Assembly: GCA_021234155.1 (NCBI GenBank)
Contig: JAJEKV010000050.1
Span: forward strand, 7,552,438-7,616,437
Origin: Isoetes taiwanensis
Lineage: Eukaryota > Streptophyta > Lycopodiopsida > Isoetales > Isoetaceae
Length of the DNA stretch: 64,000 nucleotides
Reading direction: 5' to 3'
This document shows, piece by piece, positions 21,791 through 34,029 of this stretch (the stretch's first letter is position 1; each line of letters begins with the position of its first letter). The position numbers were made by a program, and so were the translations under genes. The notes beneath the pieces are model-generated. The model ran no database searches and had not been told where the DNA came from. It saw nothing but the letters and a program-made list of their open reading frames with translations.

Positions 21791-23459
21791 GCATGGTGCT
21801 TGTCTTCAAAAAAAATTTAGATTTTGAATGTCTTGTAGAATTAAATTGAATTGTCGAATTCATTCTTATTGTATATGTTGACCAGATGGCCTATGAACCC
21901 CAACAAACAAAGAAGGAACAGCTGGCCAATAATTTTTAGTCTTCAGCAGCCATTGCTAGAGGTATCTTATCTATTACATTACTTGCATGATAGTGGACCT
22001 TTTGGAAGGTATTAAAAGATAGAGGGATAACCAAAGATACAAAGATTGATATGCAGCAGCATCGTGATCTTATCCATGCTCTGGATATTCAGGTCCAACA
22101 TTTGTCTCCTATGTTATGTGATCATGTTTAAAGTATTCATTTTGACTATCACATTTATGATAATGTCTATTTTGAGATGGATACAACTCTTGCAGTTAAT
22201 TCTCATCTTGGTGACTACCATCACGAAAATTTTTAAGTACCCTAAAAGTTTTCCTAAGTGCGATGAATTGGCCATTCCTTATATAATTTATCTTTTGAAG
22301 AGTATGAAATGGCCATTTTTGCTTTTTTATTTTTCCAACATAGGTCTAACCCAAATGGCAATTTCTTCTTCGAAGTTTTAGCACTCAAAGTGGCCAAATT
22401 TAGACAAGCACAAATTTAGATAACAACACACCAATAACCTAATTCTGACATTGCAAACTATATACCCACTAAATCTAACAATTAAAGTCATAAGTCGATA
22501 AATACCGAGAGGTGAATGCATTCATTTCCAGAAATTACTATCTTTAATAAGTAAGTACAGCCTCTGATAAGAACCCACATGGATATAGCGAAAGTTATTC
22601 CCGAAGAAAATGTCCTAAGCTTGAAATTGCCATTTTTTTGGTCATTCTCCTTCGTCCATGGAATTCAAATGGCCAAAATGTTATATGTACTAAACCATCA
22701 AATGATGATTGGCCATTCCAATCATTTAGCTGCCAGTAAGCTACTACAAAATGGCAAATTTGCATCTATTACATGGCTAGCTCACCCTACCCAAGCTGAC
22801 TAGGGAATTTTGCCAAAATTGATAATTCATTGCCAAATGGCCCATCGAAGCTATTAAAATTTATGTTGCTAATTATAATGGTCTGAATTCCACGAAGACA
22901 TGGAGCATCTCAGTGGAAACTTTAGAGGCGATGGACTCACAGTCACAGGCCAGATGCCATGTTGAGGTGGAAGTGCAAACTACCAAAATGTATACTGGAA
23001 CAGGAACCTCGGTATCAGAGGGATGAGGAAGATCATGACTTAAGCACTAGAGTTTTGAATCTACATATTATATGGATTGCAGAGACGCAGACATGCATTC
23101 ACAAAGATATGAATGAGACCCTGCATTTTTTTTTCTGGTATCATGCTTATACATGTTATCAATGTTGTATCTTCTTGTTGGTTAGGAATTGTAAGACCTG
23201 ATCGTCCTCGCACTTAGTCAACTCCATATTAGGCATGGCAATCATCTCAAGGATACTAACTTCTCATAACAAGAAGACCTCTCTCCTCTTCAGTTGTGGA
23301 AGCGTCGGGGGGAGCTATGTAAAATAGAAGAAGAAAGGCTCTAAAAGGAGTGGGCCATTTATTATTAAGGCAAAACAACTATTTAAGACCATTGGCCGTG
23401 AACCCTTGGTTTGATTATGTTTAGATAGCCTGAACAATATAATATTGCATATAACTTTA
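21791..23459. other. Non-coding, AT-rich, with recurring TGGCCA
   Basis: No convincing gene. Between 22230 and 22850 short motifs built on ATGGCCA or ATTGGCCATT recur at irregular spacing on both strands (for example near 22270, 22310, 22390, 22670, 22710 and 22840). The open frame at 22046-22381 is hydrophobic and AT-driven, and I do not consider it a gene. Confidence 0.4.
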
Positions 23460-23592
23460 CGGTTGATGTAATTGTTTGGCCTTGGGGTCATGTTCCTGTT
23501 TCATTTGGGCTTTTACCCATGCTTTGTATCATCTCATGGCCATAATTGGTCTCCATAAACGTTAAAATTTTCTGTTCTATTCTATTTAAACA
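23460..23592 (+). mobile_element. LINE 3' end fragment (pentamer family)
   Basis: The segment CTCATGGCCATAATTGGTCT, then CCATAAACGTTAAAATTTTC, then TGTTCTATTCTATTTAAAC repeats the conserved 3' end of LINE-B and LINE-D, with a short, partly decayed TTCTA tail. No RT sequence precedes it, so it is a heavily 5'-truncated copy. Confidence 0.65.
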
Positions 23593-24835
23593 AGATATTA
23601 CTGTTGTTGTTTACAGAAATTTTAGGAATGGTAAAAGTAGCTCAACACATAACTCGGCATGCTAGTAATAGCATATAACCAAGATAACATTGCATAAATG
23701 ATCAATAGAAGCAAAAGACATATTACCTTTTAATATTCTTAAAATATTTGCTAAGATCAAATCATAGCGCATTGGTCTTTGATATTACGCAAATATACAA
23801 TGAGATTCCAAACTCTCCTTCAATCTATACATTGCCTCCCCAGGTGCCAAGGAACTCCTACAGTCTGAATATTGCCTCTGAAGTGGCAATCCAAAAAGAA
23901 GAGGAATAAGACAATCTACCAATGTCAATTATCATCATAAATATATGTGTAGCATAAACAAATTTACTAGACAAAGTCAGAAGTAAAAGAATCTATCATT
24001 TTGATCGCTGTGACTTAATCTAAATGCAACTAATAGCTTACCATTCAAACATCTGATTTTATGTTGTGAATAAGACATGGCGAAGGTTCCACATAAAGGC
24101 ATACAATAATCATTTTGCATCAACTTCGTCTATTTAATTGTGTAAGTAGAAGCAAGGCACTTAGTATGGATGAACTGGGCAATAAAACTGGAAACCTTTC
24201 TTACTTTTTTTCTGAAGTGATTCATCTATACCAAATGACTTGTTTCAACTCACCCAATTGGAGCTTGGAATTTGAGAAAAAAAATGGCAATATATATTCT
24301 CTTGCATGGAGAAATATTATTCATCTAACATACTAGATGTGAAAATCATTAATGTTTACGACAATCCAATCTAATATGAAAGAGAATGTAAAATTAACAC
24401 AAGACTTAGCATACATGCCCTTAATAATATTGAAGATATTGGACCATCACTAGATTATGGTCACTTATATTGTGTCGTGCACGACACAACCTTTGATGAT
24501 GATAAGAATCCTATGACTACAAGAAAAGTGTTATTTAATGTAGATGAGCTCCCTTCATGACCACATCATGGGCTCCTTATATGCGTTTTGAACTAAAAAT
24601 AATCTACCCAGCCCCACATTATATAGGTTCATTGACATCTATTTAGAAGCTTCTATTCTGAGGAATCCTAATAGTCCCCATCTTGACTTCCTCAACTCCA
24701 CATGTTTTGCTTAGGTAAGCATGCTCCATCTTTCAAATGCTCTCGTGGTATTTGTCTTCGTGACAAGGTATAACTTCATCGTGATGGAAAACATATCATC
24801 CTTTTACTTTGCCTAAGGAGCGTGGAACTTGCTCT
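23593..24835. other. Non-coding, AT-rich
   Basis: No gene or clear repeat recognised. The open frame at 24115-24336 has no known motif. A small perfect palindrome-like GTGTCGTGCACGACAC occurs near 24473-24488. Confidence 0.4.
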
Positions 24836-25258
24836 TAGTAGTAATGTATTGGCATATTCATATGAAGACAAACAACCCAAACTAGTACATTCGGCACGTC
24901 TAATTAATTTTTTGCTAAACCCTATTTTGTTTGTTTGTTATGCCTATTCGCACTCGTCACGGCATGGCCAGCACTTTTAATAGTAATGTATTAGCATATT
25001 CATATGAAGACACACAATCCAAACTAGTACATTCGTCACATCCAATTAATTTTTTGCTAAACCCTATTTTGTTTGTTTGTTATGCTTATTCGCACTCGTC
25101 ACGGCATGGCCAGCACTTTTAGTAGTAATGTATTAGCATATTCATATGAAGACACACCATCCAAACTAGTACATTCGTCACATCCAATTAAGTTTTTGCC
25201 AAACCCTGTTTTATTTGTTTGTTATGCTTATTCGCACTCGTCACGGCATGGCCAGCAC
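24836..25258 (+). repeat. Tandem repeat, 142-bp unit, three copies
   Basis: Three nearly identical units start (at GTAATGTATT) at 24841, 24983 and 25125, exactly 142 bases apart. Shared landmarks are GCATATTCATATGAAGACA, AAACTAGTACATTCG, TTTTGCTAAACCCT, TTGTTTGTTATGC and CACTCGTCACGGCATGGCC. Differences are few, so the amplification is fairly recent. The period is near nucleosomal-satellite size, but only three units are present. Confidence 0.9.
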
Positions 25259-25269
25259 GTGACCAGTGC

Positions 25270-25960
25270 AAATACACTTAGAACTTGCGTTGTGTTTGTA
25301 ATGAAATACCCTATGATTTGCAATGGTTTCTAATCCCATCGGTACAAGGACTTGAACCCCCATAAAAGAGGAACAAAACTTTTTTGAGAAGTCTTCTAAC
25401 CAACTCCCCTAATACCTCTACGTGCTTAAGAAGGACGATATTTTCCTACCCTTTTTTTTGTGATCTGCTCTTTCTATACGTCAGTGACATAAGACCATGG
25501 CCTATCCCACCATATTCATTTCCCCCTTGAACCCCCCAATCATTTTTATGCTTATTCTCACTCGTCGTGCCCCAACCCCCATGCAACTGTTTGGATTCAC
25601 GCATCCTCACGGCTCCCCCGCGGGCTGACGGTTAAAAAATACACTTAGAAATGATTGGTTGCACTATATTTGTAATCAATTACCCTACTATTTGCAATGG
25701 TTTCTAATCTCATCGATCCAAGGACTCGAACCTCCATAAGAGAGGAACAAAACCTGTTTGAGGAGTTCTCTAACAAACATCCCTAATATCTCTACGTGCT
25801 TGAGAAGGAAGATATTTTTCTACCCTTTGTTTTGTGATCTTGCTCCTTTCATACATCAGTGGCATAGGACCATGGTCTACCTCCCCGTATTCATTTTTCC
25901 CCTGGACCTTCATTCATTTTTATAATTATTTGCACTCGTCGCGCCCAACACCTCATGCAA
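25270..25960 (+). repeat. Direct duplication, about 367-bp period, two diverged copies
   Basis: Copy 1 is about 25270-25587 and copy 2 about 25637-25960. Both begin AAATACACTTAGAA and share TTTGCAATGGTTTCTAATC, GTACAAGGACTTGAACC-like, TCTACGTGCTT and TTTTGTGATCT-like blocks, ending in CACTCGTCG and CATGCAAC. Divergence is much higher than in the 142-bp array just before it. Both arrays share the CACTCGTC-G block, so they may derive from one ancestral repeat. Confidence 0.8.
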
Positions 25961-26349
25961 CCATCTTCATTACTCTCTAGTCCACTATGCGGGGTGAATT
26001 CGAGACAAATGAAGTAGGAGGAATGATGTTTCTGCACATTGGAGGACCATAGTTCTCGGGTTTGAGTGTAAAGGAATTCTATATCCTGGTGAAACATGTA
26101 TACACACCATCTGATATGGCAAAAGAATAGAATAGAATAGAATTTGATTTTATCGTCCACGAGGAGACCAAGCGGCCTATGGGACCCAAGTACAAAGAGA
26201 GAGCAACAGCGATACTACGGGATTAAAAAAACCGAAAGGGTTTTCGGGAAAAACCTTAGTAGCAATAAGGATGCTGATATCTTGCCGCACGCTTATATAC
26301 ATAATCACAAGTCAAATGAGGGTTAATGTCGGACGGGGGGCATAACCGA

Positions 26350-26483
26350 GTCCGGCGTATCCATTACCTCCTCCGTAGGTGCGATCCCAACAAGCCTCTG
26401 GGCGTTGCTCGGTTAGCTCATGCAAGGCCCGATGGGGCACAACTAACCGAGCATACCGAGCCGGATATGCTCATACGCCGGAC
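26350..26483. repeat. Nested inverted repeats in LINE-D 3' region
   Basis: Outer arms are GTCCGGCGTAT (26350-26360) and ATACGCCGGAC (26473-26483). Inner arms are GCTCGGTTAG (26407-26416) and CTAACCGAGC (26443-26452). All four arms are perfect, so the transcript could fold into a two-tier hairpin. LINE 3' UTR hairpins can serve as RT recognition sites, but that role is only inference here. Confidence 0.6.
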
Positions 26484-26779
26484 AGAGCCCGGAGGGCGTG
26501 ACTTTCATCCTCAATGGCGCCACTGTTGACGGCATTGGCCGGACTCTGTCCTCACGGCTCTCGAATCCATCTCCCCTGTCTCAATGCGGAGGTGGTGTGC
26601 ACTGTCTGAATGGAAGCAATCACCCTGCGCTTTTTCATGGGTAGATGGGTGCACGGTGTAGTGGTGTGGGCCCTCGTGAGCATGGGATTAACCTGCTTTG
26701 TCGATAATTTGCCACCTTGACATGTGGCAGGCCTCTGCATCCCAAAGCTTGGCCATGAAGCAAGCATCCAAATCTTTGC

Positions 26780-27935
26780 TTCAAAGGCGGTAGCGTTTCC
26801 TTCGGTGTATGCACCGGGTCCACATCACGTGTGCTGCACATTCCATAGCGAAACCACGGGCTTGCTTGTCTTTCCAAGTGACTTTAGTCATTTGCGGGGC
26901 CCATCGCCAACGCCAAAGCAAGGTTGGGCAGCGGGCTTCATCCATAGCCACCACCTTACGGAAGTAAATAATGTGACGTTCAGTATGACCCTCTGTAATG
27001 GAAGGAAGCACATCTCCTGGAGCAAGATCGATATGGGACCGTGGATTTCCTCCTAGTGCCCGGCCAAGAAGGCCTTCGTACCTGCTCTAGATCGTTCCAA
27101 GTGGTGAGGGATATCACCGGGCCCCACACTTCTGCCCATAGAAGAGGACCGGTTCAACCAAGGCCACAACAAGTGTGCTGGTGACCCCATGCATCTGACT
27201 ACGCCTTGTATTTGTTGTTTTGCATTGCATCACGAGGGCTTTCCGGCTGCGGTGACCCGTAACGATGGATGCATCCCAGTGTGTGGTCGTAGAAAACTCA
27301 ATGCCCAAATACTTATAAGATCGAGCCACCTCCACTACCCGCCCTGGTAAGTGAATGAGGGAAGGCGTGGAGTCTTGATGATGGGACCAACAACACCCTT
27401 GTCTTGGCCAAGTTAACTCTCATGTCAGTGAATTGGCAGAAAGTGTCCAAAGCATCCAGGTGGCGTTGCATGTCCTCTGGGGTATATGCGAGCAGGTCAA
27501 CATCATCAGCATATATGAGTTGCCGGATTATGTGGTGCATCAACTGAGCGCCTCCCCCCCCGTGCTCAGCTAGCCATTCTTCTAGCTGGTCAATGTACAA
27601 GCCGAAGAGCGTCGGGGATAGAGGGCAGCCCTGGCGCACCCCAATGCTACTAACAACGGGCTCCCCCGACAGTGTGAGACGACCGGAGCAAGCCTCGTAT
27701 AGTCTGTATATAGCATTCTGCAAGTCGACGGGGGTCCCTAGCTGTCTCAATCTATCCCACAACTTATCCCGAGGCACTGTGTCAAAAGCCTTTGCGAAAT
27801 CCACAAAGCAACAGTACAGATTCTGGCGTCGATTCCGGCTATCCTCTATGAGTGTTCGCAGAGTGAAGATATGGTCAATAGTAGAATGCCGGGGGCGGAA
27901 GCCTGCCTGCGTGAGAGCAGATCTTGCATAACTTT
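26780..27935 (-). pseudogene. Reverse transcriptase of LINE-D (partial)
   Basis: The longest frame (27313-27804, 163 residues) reads through motif A (DFAKAFDTVPRDKLWDRL), the fingers block GVRQGCPLSPTLFGLYIDQL, and motif C IYADDVDLLAYTPEDMQ, then MRVNLAKTRVLLV. It is preceded, in another frame, by HSTIDHIFTLRTLIED. Downstream parts are RSYKYLGIEFSTTTHWDASI (27114-27335), LVVALVEPVLFYGQKCG, and YFRKVVAMDEARCPTL. Catalytic Asp residues of motifs A and C are present in a single frame. The fingers N-terminus and endonuclease are absent, and a frameshift near 27320 breaks the C-terminal part. Confidence 0.88.
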
Positions 27936-28700
27936 TCTTGAGCTACATGCTAATTGTGGGTAAATTTAGTGTCTTTTCTTTTACTATAATTTTTAGTAAT
28001 TGAGTTTGTAATTTCTTTGCGCTTAAGGCTTTGTATTTCCAATGTGCATGACCTGGAGCCATCGAGCTCCATAACAGGCGTGTTCCATTCTTTTCAATAT
28101 GATATCAATTCTTTACTCTTTGAAGGTCAGACGGCGGTGCAATTAAGAAAGAATGGCGTATGGTTTTAGTGCTATGAATATTATCCTTGGAAGAACAAGA
28201 TAGTCGAACTACCTCTGCCCCCCTCGCTCAGATTCACACTCACCCTTTGGATAATATAATAATGTTCTTGCCAAGAACAAAGCTGACCCAGGAAATATCA
28301 ACTGCAATGAGAGAAAAGGGTGGAGTATATGGGCGTAATTAAGGTAAATATAGTTATGAACATGTTCATTGCGTTGTTATTTTTCGGTCATTGTCACTCT
28401 TAGCAAGTCTGTGGTGTAAAATTGTAATGGAGTTCAGATCAATATCTTATTATGTCTCATTTCGTTGTTTTACAAAATTGTCAGCACCATAGTTACGGTG
28501 CGAACTCATTATATGTGTTAGCCTTGTTTGCACCATGACTACGGTACAAAAAATGTGGCTTCTGGACACAGTAGCCACGTTGCGTAAATAGCTAGTCCAT
28601 GGGAAGTGCATGACACCATTTACATCGTGGCTACTATAAAGCTTTTAAGTTAGGGGATTTATGGGATTGGGTTGAACCGTACTAGCTGATCATATCCATG
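27936..28700. other. Non-coding stretch
   Basis: No gene recognised. Sequence is AT-rich with short repeated phrases on a GGTAGCCACG / CCATGACTACGGT theme (about 28485-28625). Confidence 0.4.
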
Positions 28701-28708
28701 GAAAGCAA

Positions 28709-29184
28709 ATGCGATGTCTAACAGGCGCGACAATGTTGGTGACAAACTTAGTAGCAGCGCTACAGTCCTTACTTCGAGTGTGGAGAATGTGGCAGTGTTA
28801 CCCACAGGCACTGGGCAAATGGACGGGAAAGAGAATGTGCTTTCATATGGTTTCCAGTAGAGCCTGGCAAACATTATCACCAACAGTAACAATAGTGTTG
28901 ATGACTATTTTGAGAATATAAATCCATTGCCTACACAGTTTTCTTGTTGAGCGCTAGGAGAATTGTGGCAGAGGGTATCTTTTATGATGTCTCCGTCTGC
29001 CACAACACCCCGATTCCCGATGATCGATTGTGGGCTGCCGTGGACCACGACTCTGGATCCAGACTATAGGCTGACATCTTCCTTTGTTGGCGTCGATACT
29101 GTAGATAGTTGTCAGGAGTTTCGTCATGTGGTCGAGACTAATGGCTTTAATGTCTGGCGTAGAGAAGAGGCCATTCTAGTTTAA
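28709..29184 (+). pseudogene. Degraded coding sequence, family unknown
   Basis: Two adjoining blocks look coding in spite of stops. The first, from an ATG at about 28711, reads MSNRRDNVGDKLSSSATVLT and continues to a TAG near 28860, then resumes in the same frame (SLANIITNSNNSVDDYFENI). The second, from about 28968, reads VAEGIFYDVSVCHNTPIPDD, stops near 29068, and is followed by GVDTVDSCQEFRHVVETNGF. I do not recognise any of these, and they need not be one gene. Composition suggests a protein gene decayed by point mutations. Confidence 0.3.
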
Positions 29185-31520
29185 CAATAACGAGATGAAT
29201 TATGAATGATCCTGTCATGCGACAATAGTATAAAGCTATGCATAAACAACAATGTTTAAATTGAAACGCACTTATTTAAGAAGTGCGTTTGAAAGATTCC
29301 TTCTGAAAATTTACAAAATTTTAAAATCCCCCTAAAAAGGATCCTTTTATTATCTTTAGTCCAAATATTTACAAAACTGCTCATGAAAACAGACATTTTA
29401 GGAAGGCTTAACGTTATGGAGGAAAAAAAAAAAAAATATCACATTTTGGAGGAAAAGAACTCTCTACGAAAGCCAAAGATTTATTATGGGGCAAATTCAT
29501 ATGAAAAAAATTAAATGCTTTTGTACCTTGTCCACTGAATTTTTTTTGGCGCTTATAGAAGAAAAAAAATTCTTATTTTAGAATCGTTTTGGCTAAACGT
29601 CTTAGTTGACCTTAGAACACATCGAGCCAGTTGACCAAAAGCTGCTTGAATGACAAACCATTGTTTTTGCATCACATAGTATTATAGGCGCCAATACATC
29701 CACAATATTTCACAATTAGTCAAGTTTCGTTGAGCATGCCAGTATAAAATTTACACCGGAAAGCAAAAGTTGAAGTAATGAAGATTTGTGCTTCCATGCC
29801 CTTCATTGTTGTTCTCGGAGATGTATTAGTACACGTCTCTCTAAGCTTGCACAAACCAATCCATAGCGTGGTGATGCTCGAGAAGATAGTCATCCTCCTT
29901 GTCAATGTTGAGCATCTTCATCGCAATTTTGTCATCTAGCTGGCGATGGGTGTCAACACATTTCTTTACCAAAAAGTGTTTATCTGTCTTGCCTTTCTGC
30001 CTGCGTTTGCAAATAAATAGGTAAACTTGAGGGGTTGCTACTCGTCGCACCCCTTTAGACAAATCATGTGCTTTCCTTCTTAGAACTTTCGTGTCTCCGT
30101 AACATTTTGGGGTTCTTTTTGGGGTTTCTTGCTTTTAGTAGCAACTTTTAAAATTTTATTAAAGTGAAGTTAGCATGTGTGTAGAGTAAAAAAGTAAAAA
30201 TAACAACACGATTTGACTAATTTATGCTTTAATATTGCATTACAAGCTCAGAAATTTTAGAATCGATTTAGAACTTTTTGAACTAAAAAACTAATATTAA
30301 TGTATAAAATTATCCCTTAAGTGTGTTATTTCATCAATATTAAGTTGCAAAACCTTTGGGGGGCAAGAACGACTCCACAAGGACACGGTATATATTATAT
30401 CTGAATATAGATGTAATTATTAGTGGTGGCTTCCGGAAGCCGCCAGATCTCGGCCGTTCGTTCGGTCCTTCGCGATCTCGGCCGTCGGACCTGGTGGCTT
30501 CCGGAAGGTTCTTGGCGGGGATGTGGTGGCTTCTAGAGTGTGATGGAATGTTATTGAAATTCTAGAATATTCTAAGTTGCCCTATTTAATGAAACGTGTT
30601 CGTTTGTTTTGGCCAGTTCCTCAGTATCTTGAGAGCGCTTATATTATTTTCAAAATCTTGAGGCGCTTAAATTATTTTCAAATTTGGATATCTCGTATCT
30701 TGCCGGCACTACTCTTAATTCGGCTTTACTCGTGATTCGTATGGCGGCATGGCCAGGGACCACATTCGGTGTGGACCGGTGGGGCCCCAGCGGCCCCGGG
30801 CCGGGAGGCCAGATCCTGCGGCTCCCTGAATGTGGCTTACGGTGGCCATCTGCGGCCTACAACATGGAAGGGGAAGCCAAAATTTACCCCCTTTTTGGTC
30901 CTCCCCGTTTTTAAATCGAGAGGAGTCGACTATGGCCCGAAGGAGAAACCTCCTAGGCCTCCTGCTCGATCATTTTGTCTCATTAGAGCCAAGGCCATAG
31001 CTTCGTCGAGAATGGGCGCAAGGAGGCATAGACATCTTTTATGATTTCGTCTCTTCTTTTTGGTGCTTCATTGTCTTTTCTTGGGTCAGTGATCCGGCTA
31101 TGGCGCGGGAAGGAGGTCCCCGCTCCATCGTTTTGTCTTAAATAGAGCCAAGGCGTTGTTCATTTTGTCTTCATAGAGCGTAAGGAGTTGTTCGGTAGTT
31201 TCTTTTCTTGGTTGTTTCTTCCGCGGTTGTAATGCAAGGCGCGTATTTGATCTTTTTTCTTCTTTTGATCTTTTGCGGATGATATTACCGTTTTGATGAC
31301 CCTCTTGGCTGCACTAAAGTAACTTCGGTTCTCAAAGCAGGAGGAAGCCTCTTTTCCCCCCCAACACGAGAACCGAAATGCATGAAGATTCGGTTGCCAA
31401 AGAAACAGAGAGAAAGAAAGAAAGGGATTTAAAGCCTAACGGTTGCATAATATGGTAATACCTTTCATAAAAATCTTCTGCGGGCAAAGATGCTTGATTA
31501 GGTCTTCAATACCGCATGTC
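29185..31520. other. Non-coding stretch
   Basis: AT-rich to 30400. From 30420 to 30540 a GC-rich tract repeats GGTGGCTTCCGGAAG-type and ATCTCGGCCGT-type phrases two or three times. 30760-31150 is richer in GC with short frames and no motif. The minus-strand frame at 29841-30062 is charged (KRRQKGKTDKHFLVKKCV) but not recognised. Around 31385-31425 there is a GA-rich simple tract. Confidence 0.35.
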
Positions 31521-31530
31521 GAATCCATAA

Positions 31531-31662
31531 CTAGAGCAAGAACATGCCGGTTTAGCGTGAAACAGGAACTAGAGCATGCCGGTTTAGCATGAAACAGGAA
31601 CGCATAAGAAGAGGGAACGCAGAGAGACGTTTTAAGAAGAGGGAACGCAGAGAGACGTTTAC
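31531..31662 (+). repeat. Two adjacent short tandem duplications
   Basis: First, a unit of about 33-36 bp containing CATGCCGGTTTAGC and TGAAACAGGAAC occurs twice (about 31531-31601). Second, a 27-bp unit, AAGAAGAGGGAACGCAGAGA followed by GACGTTT, occurs twice (about 31607-31661). Two independent duplications side by side suggest replication slippage. Confidence 0.75.
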
Positions 31663-32539
31663 CTGTTGTAGCCTGTAAAATTTGATGTTGTCGGAATTGT
31701 TCTCCCCCTTTCCATTCCGAGTTGTAGGGAGGTGCCAGGTGTCAGCACCTGAATGATATTCAGACAATTTTGGCGACCCCCTTTCCATGTTGGTCGTTGA
31801 GAACACTGTCGCTGTGCAATATTTTCATTGTTTTGGCCGATATTTTGTTGGCGGCCAAACGATTTTGTCAAAAGAATTTTCGTAGGCGAACTTAGTGCCA
31901 CGGAAACGGTTGTCTTTGTATTTTCTCGACACACAGGAGGAGGTATGGTTGGAAGTTCGATATGGTGTTGCCATGGTCATGCTCGGTGCGCCTCTGGACT
32001 TTCGAAGAGAGCTTTGATGGCCAATCAGAGTTTCTGGCTGTGGTGCTTCAGTGATTTTTTTCCACTAGATTTTCCATCCTCATGTGCGTTGCCTAAGTAG
32101 TTTGTTTTCAGGATTTTATGCCTGTTCGGGTGTCGTTTGGATCTGTACTTGCATGACCATTCAATTCGGCTCAACAAATCCGTCTGTAGGTTGCTTGCAA
32201 AGAATCGGCTTTTTCAGGTTCGATTCTTCCTCTGGGATTCAGTGATCAATCAAGGTTCCACGTTCAAAAATTTGCAGGATTTTTTTGCCTAAAACTCGTC
32301 TGTTCTTTCTGTGGCTTCTGGAAATACGGCCCTATTTTGCTTCTGGGCCCAATCGACCTCTTAACCTCTGTTCTTAACCTCTTCCAGCTCTGGCAATCTC
32401 AATCAGTGGCTTGAATCGGTTGTTATTTCCACATAAGAGATGCTGGGTTGTCATCAATCATTTGTAAAATCGTTTGTCATCAACGGATTCTGAGATCTTT
32501 GAGGAGATAGGGTCTAGAATGGCTAAATCTTGACAAATG

Positions 32540-32885
32540 CATTTGAGAGGATGCAGTAGATAATGTCATTTCCGCCATTGGAGTTGCTTCGCCTGCTTCT
32601 TAAGACTAGGTATTTCAGACTCTTTTGCTTTTCTATGGTATACGTAGCATGTTTGCCTATGCTTTGCAGGTTTGTAAGGCCCATGGGCTTGATTCGCAAA
32701 ACAGGGGTCTGGCCTGGTTCACAGACCCCAAAGCAGGGGCCTTGTGGTTTACAGAGCCCCAAAATTTGTCGCTTTTCTTTGTACCCCCGCAGACTTATTT
32801 GGCAGTTTGTTTATTTGGAGAGGATTATGGCTATGTAGGTCAGGCAGACATTCAGGTCGGCAATGCCGTAAGTTGCAAATAAAAG
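32540..32885 (+). CDS. Unrecognised ORF, possible exon
   Basis: The frame at 32625-32882 reads FAYALQVCKAHGLDSQNRGL, WFTDPKAGALWFTEPQN, FFVPPQTYLAVCLFGEDYGY and ends after QADIQVGNAVSCK. A pyrimidine tract and CAG at about 32670 could be a splice acceptor. Composition is protein-like and the tract overlaps another frame (32563-32838). I do not recognise the family and no conserved motif is visible, so it may be a chance frame. Confidence 0.2.
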
Positions 32886-33099
32886 GTCTTGCAAGCTGCA
32901 ATTGATGTGTAGGCTTAGGGAGTAAATGCATAGGAAGAATGCTCGGAGCAAGACTAGCAAATTTCTTGAGGCAACCAAGTTCCTTGAACACAGGTTAACC
33001 CCAGCGATTTCTGTGGGATTTCGGACTACTCTGTTACAGGCAAGTTCTCCAGTTCCTAAAATGTCCACTCTGGCAAATTTCAAATGGTAAATGAGTGCA

Positions 33100-34029
33100 A
33101 TGTCTCTTCTAAAGACTCTTTTTTGAAAAGGATTTAATTATTTTGAACAGAATTCTTAAGTCTGGATTGTGGCGCATCATCCTTCTTCAACAGCATTTTT
33201 GCAAAATGTCAGGTTCTTCTTGAACTCCACTATCAAGAATTGTTATAGCTTGTCTGTAATACGCACTAGTAGACAGTCAGCTTTAGAATCTCTACGATTG
33301 GCTATGTGTCTCTGTTTTCATAACAGAGAAAGTGAAGATGTGGCTATGGTGCGGTGGAGCTTATGAGCTTGGAAATGGTTATACCACGGCACTAGTCTTT
33401 ACCTAGGCAGGACACACAATAGCGATCTGAACAAGCAGATAAGAAAAATCAGGTCTGCTTACATCTATAAATTAGCTGTGTAGATATTTCATTCTGTTTT
33501 TTCAATGTTTTGCTCTTCTGGAAAGATATTAGTTGCTAACCTAAGTGGTTGTAACCAGAGGCTACAACCAGGAGCAAAACTCGCGATTCAAAATGGAAAG
33601 CTGATAGTGCTGGAGCGACAGGTAGAATTTTTGGAAGCACAATGGAGCATGGCAGTATTTGGGAATTGCTAACAAGCCAAAACCCAACAATCGTGTATTA
33701 ATATCGGTACTGTATTTGGTTATAGAAGTCTATTGCATTATCTTACCGGCACAAAAGATTGATGCATTTCTTTTTAATTGTATCTGTTCTAGTGTACCTT
33801 AGTGCTTCTTCTTCACTGAAGTTGTAAGTAAATATTTATCACGAATGCAGTCTAAAGTGGACTTGGACCATTTGAATGGAACCCATGAATAAATCTGGCT
33901 TATTTCATTCTTGGCTCCAAATGGCTGCCTTTGTCTGTTGTATATCACAGGATTGAATAAATAAATAAATTTCAAGAGATCTCAGATCTGTTTGCGACCC
34001 AGAAACATTCTGGGGGAAATCAAGAGGCC
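33100..34029. other. No gene recognised upstream of the kinase fragment
   Basis: Mixed sequence. A short open stretch near 33545-33670 (NQRLQPGAKLAIQNGKLIVL) is protein-like but not recognised. I see no kinase N-lobe here (no GEGTYG glycine loop and no PSTAIRE/PPTALRE-like helix), so the kinase pseudogene lacks its 5' exons in this stretch. Confidence 0.3.

Larger units (their letters stand above)
26118..27935 (-). mobile_element. LINE-D, pentamer-tailed LINE, 5'-truncated
   Basis: On the minus strand the 3' end (26118-26260) carries the shared terminal block: CGAAAACCCTTTCGG, TGGGTCCCATAGGCCGCTTG, GTCTCCTCGTGGACGATAAA, then ATTCTATTCTATTCTATTC. Coding sequence runs from about 27935 (middle of the RT) to about 26780. 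The 3' UTR between 26270 and 26530 has nested inverted repeats. This is the best-preserved copy of the pentamer family for the RT catalytic region. Confidence 0.88.

Noticed and set aside
22046-22381. 111-residue hydrophobic ORF
   Set aside because: The hydrophobicity follows from AT-rich DNA; there is no transmembrane pattern or family match.
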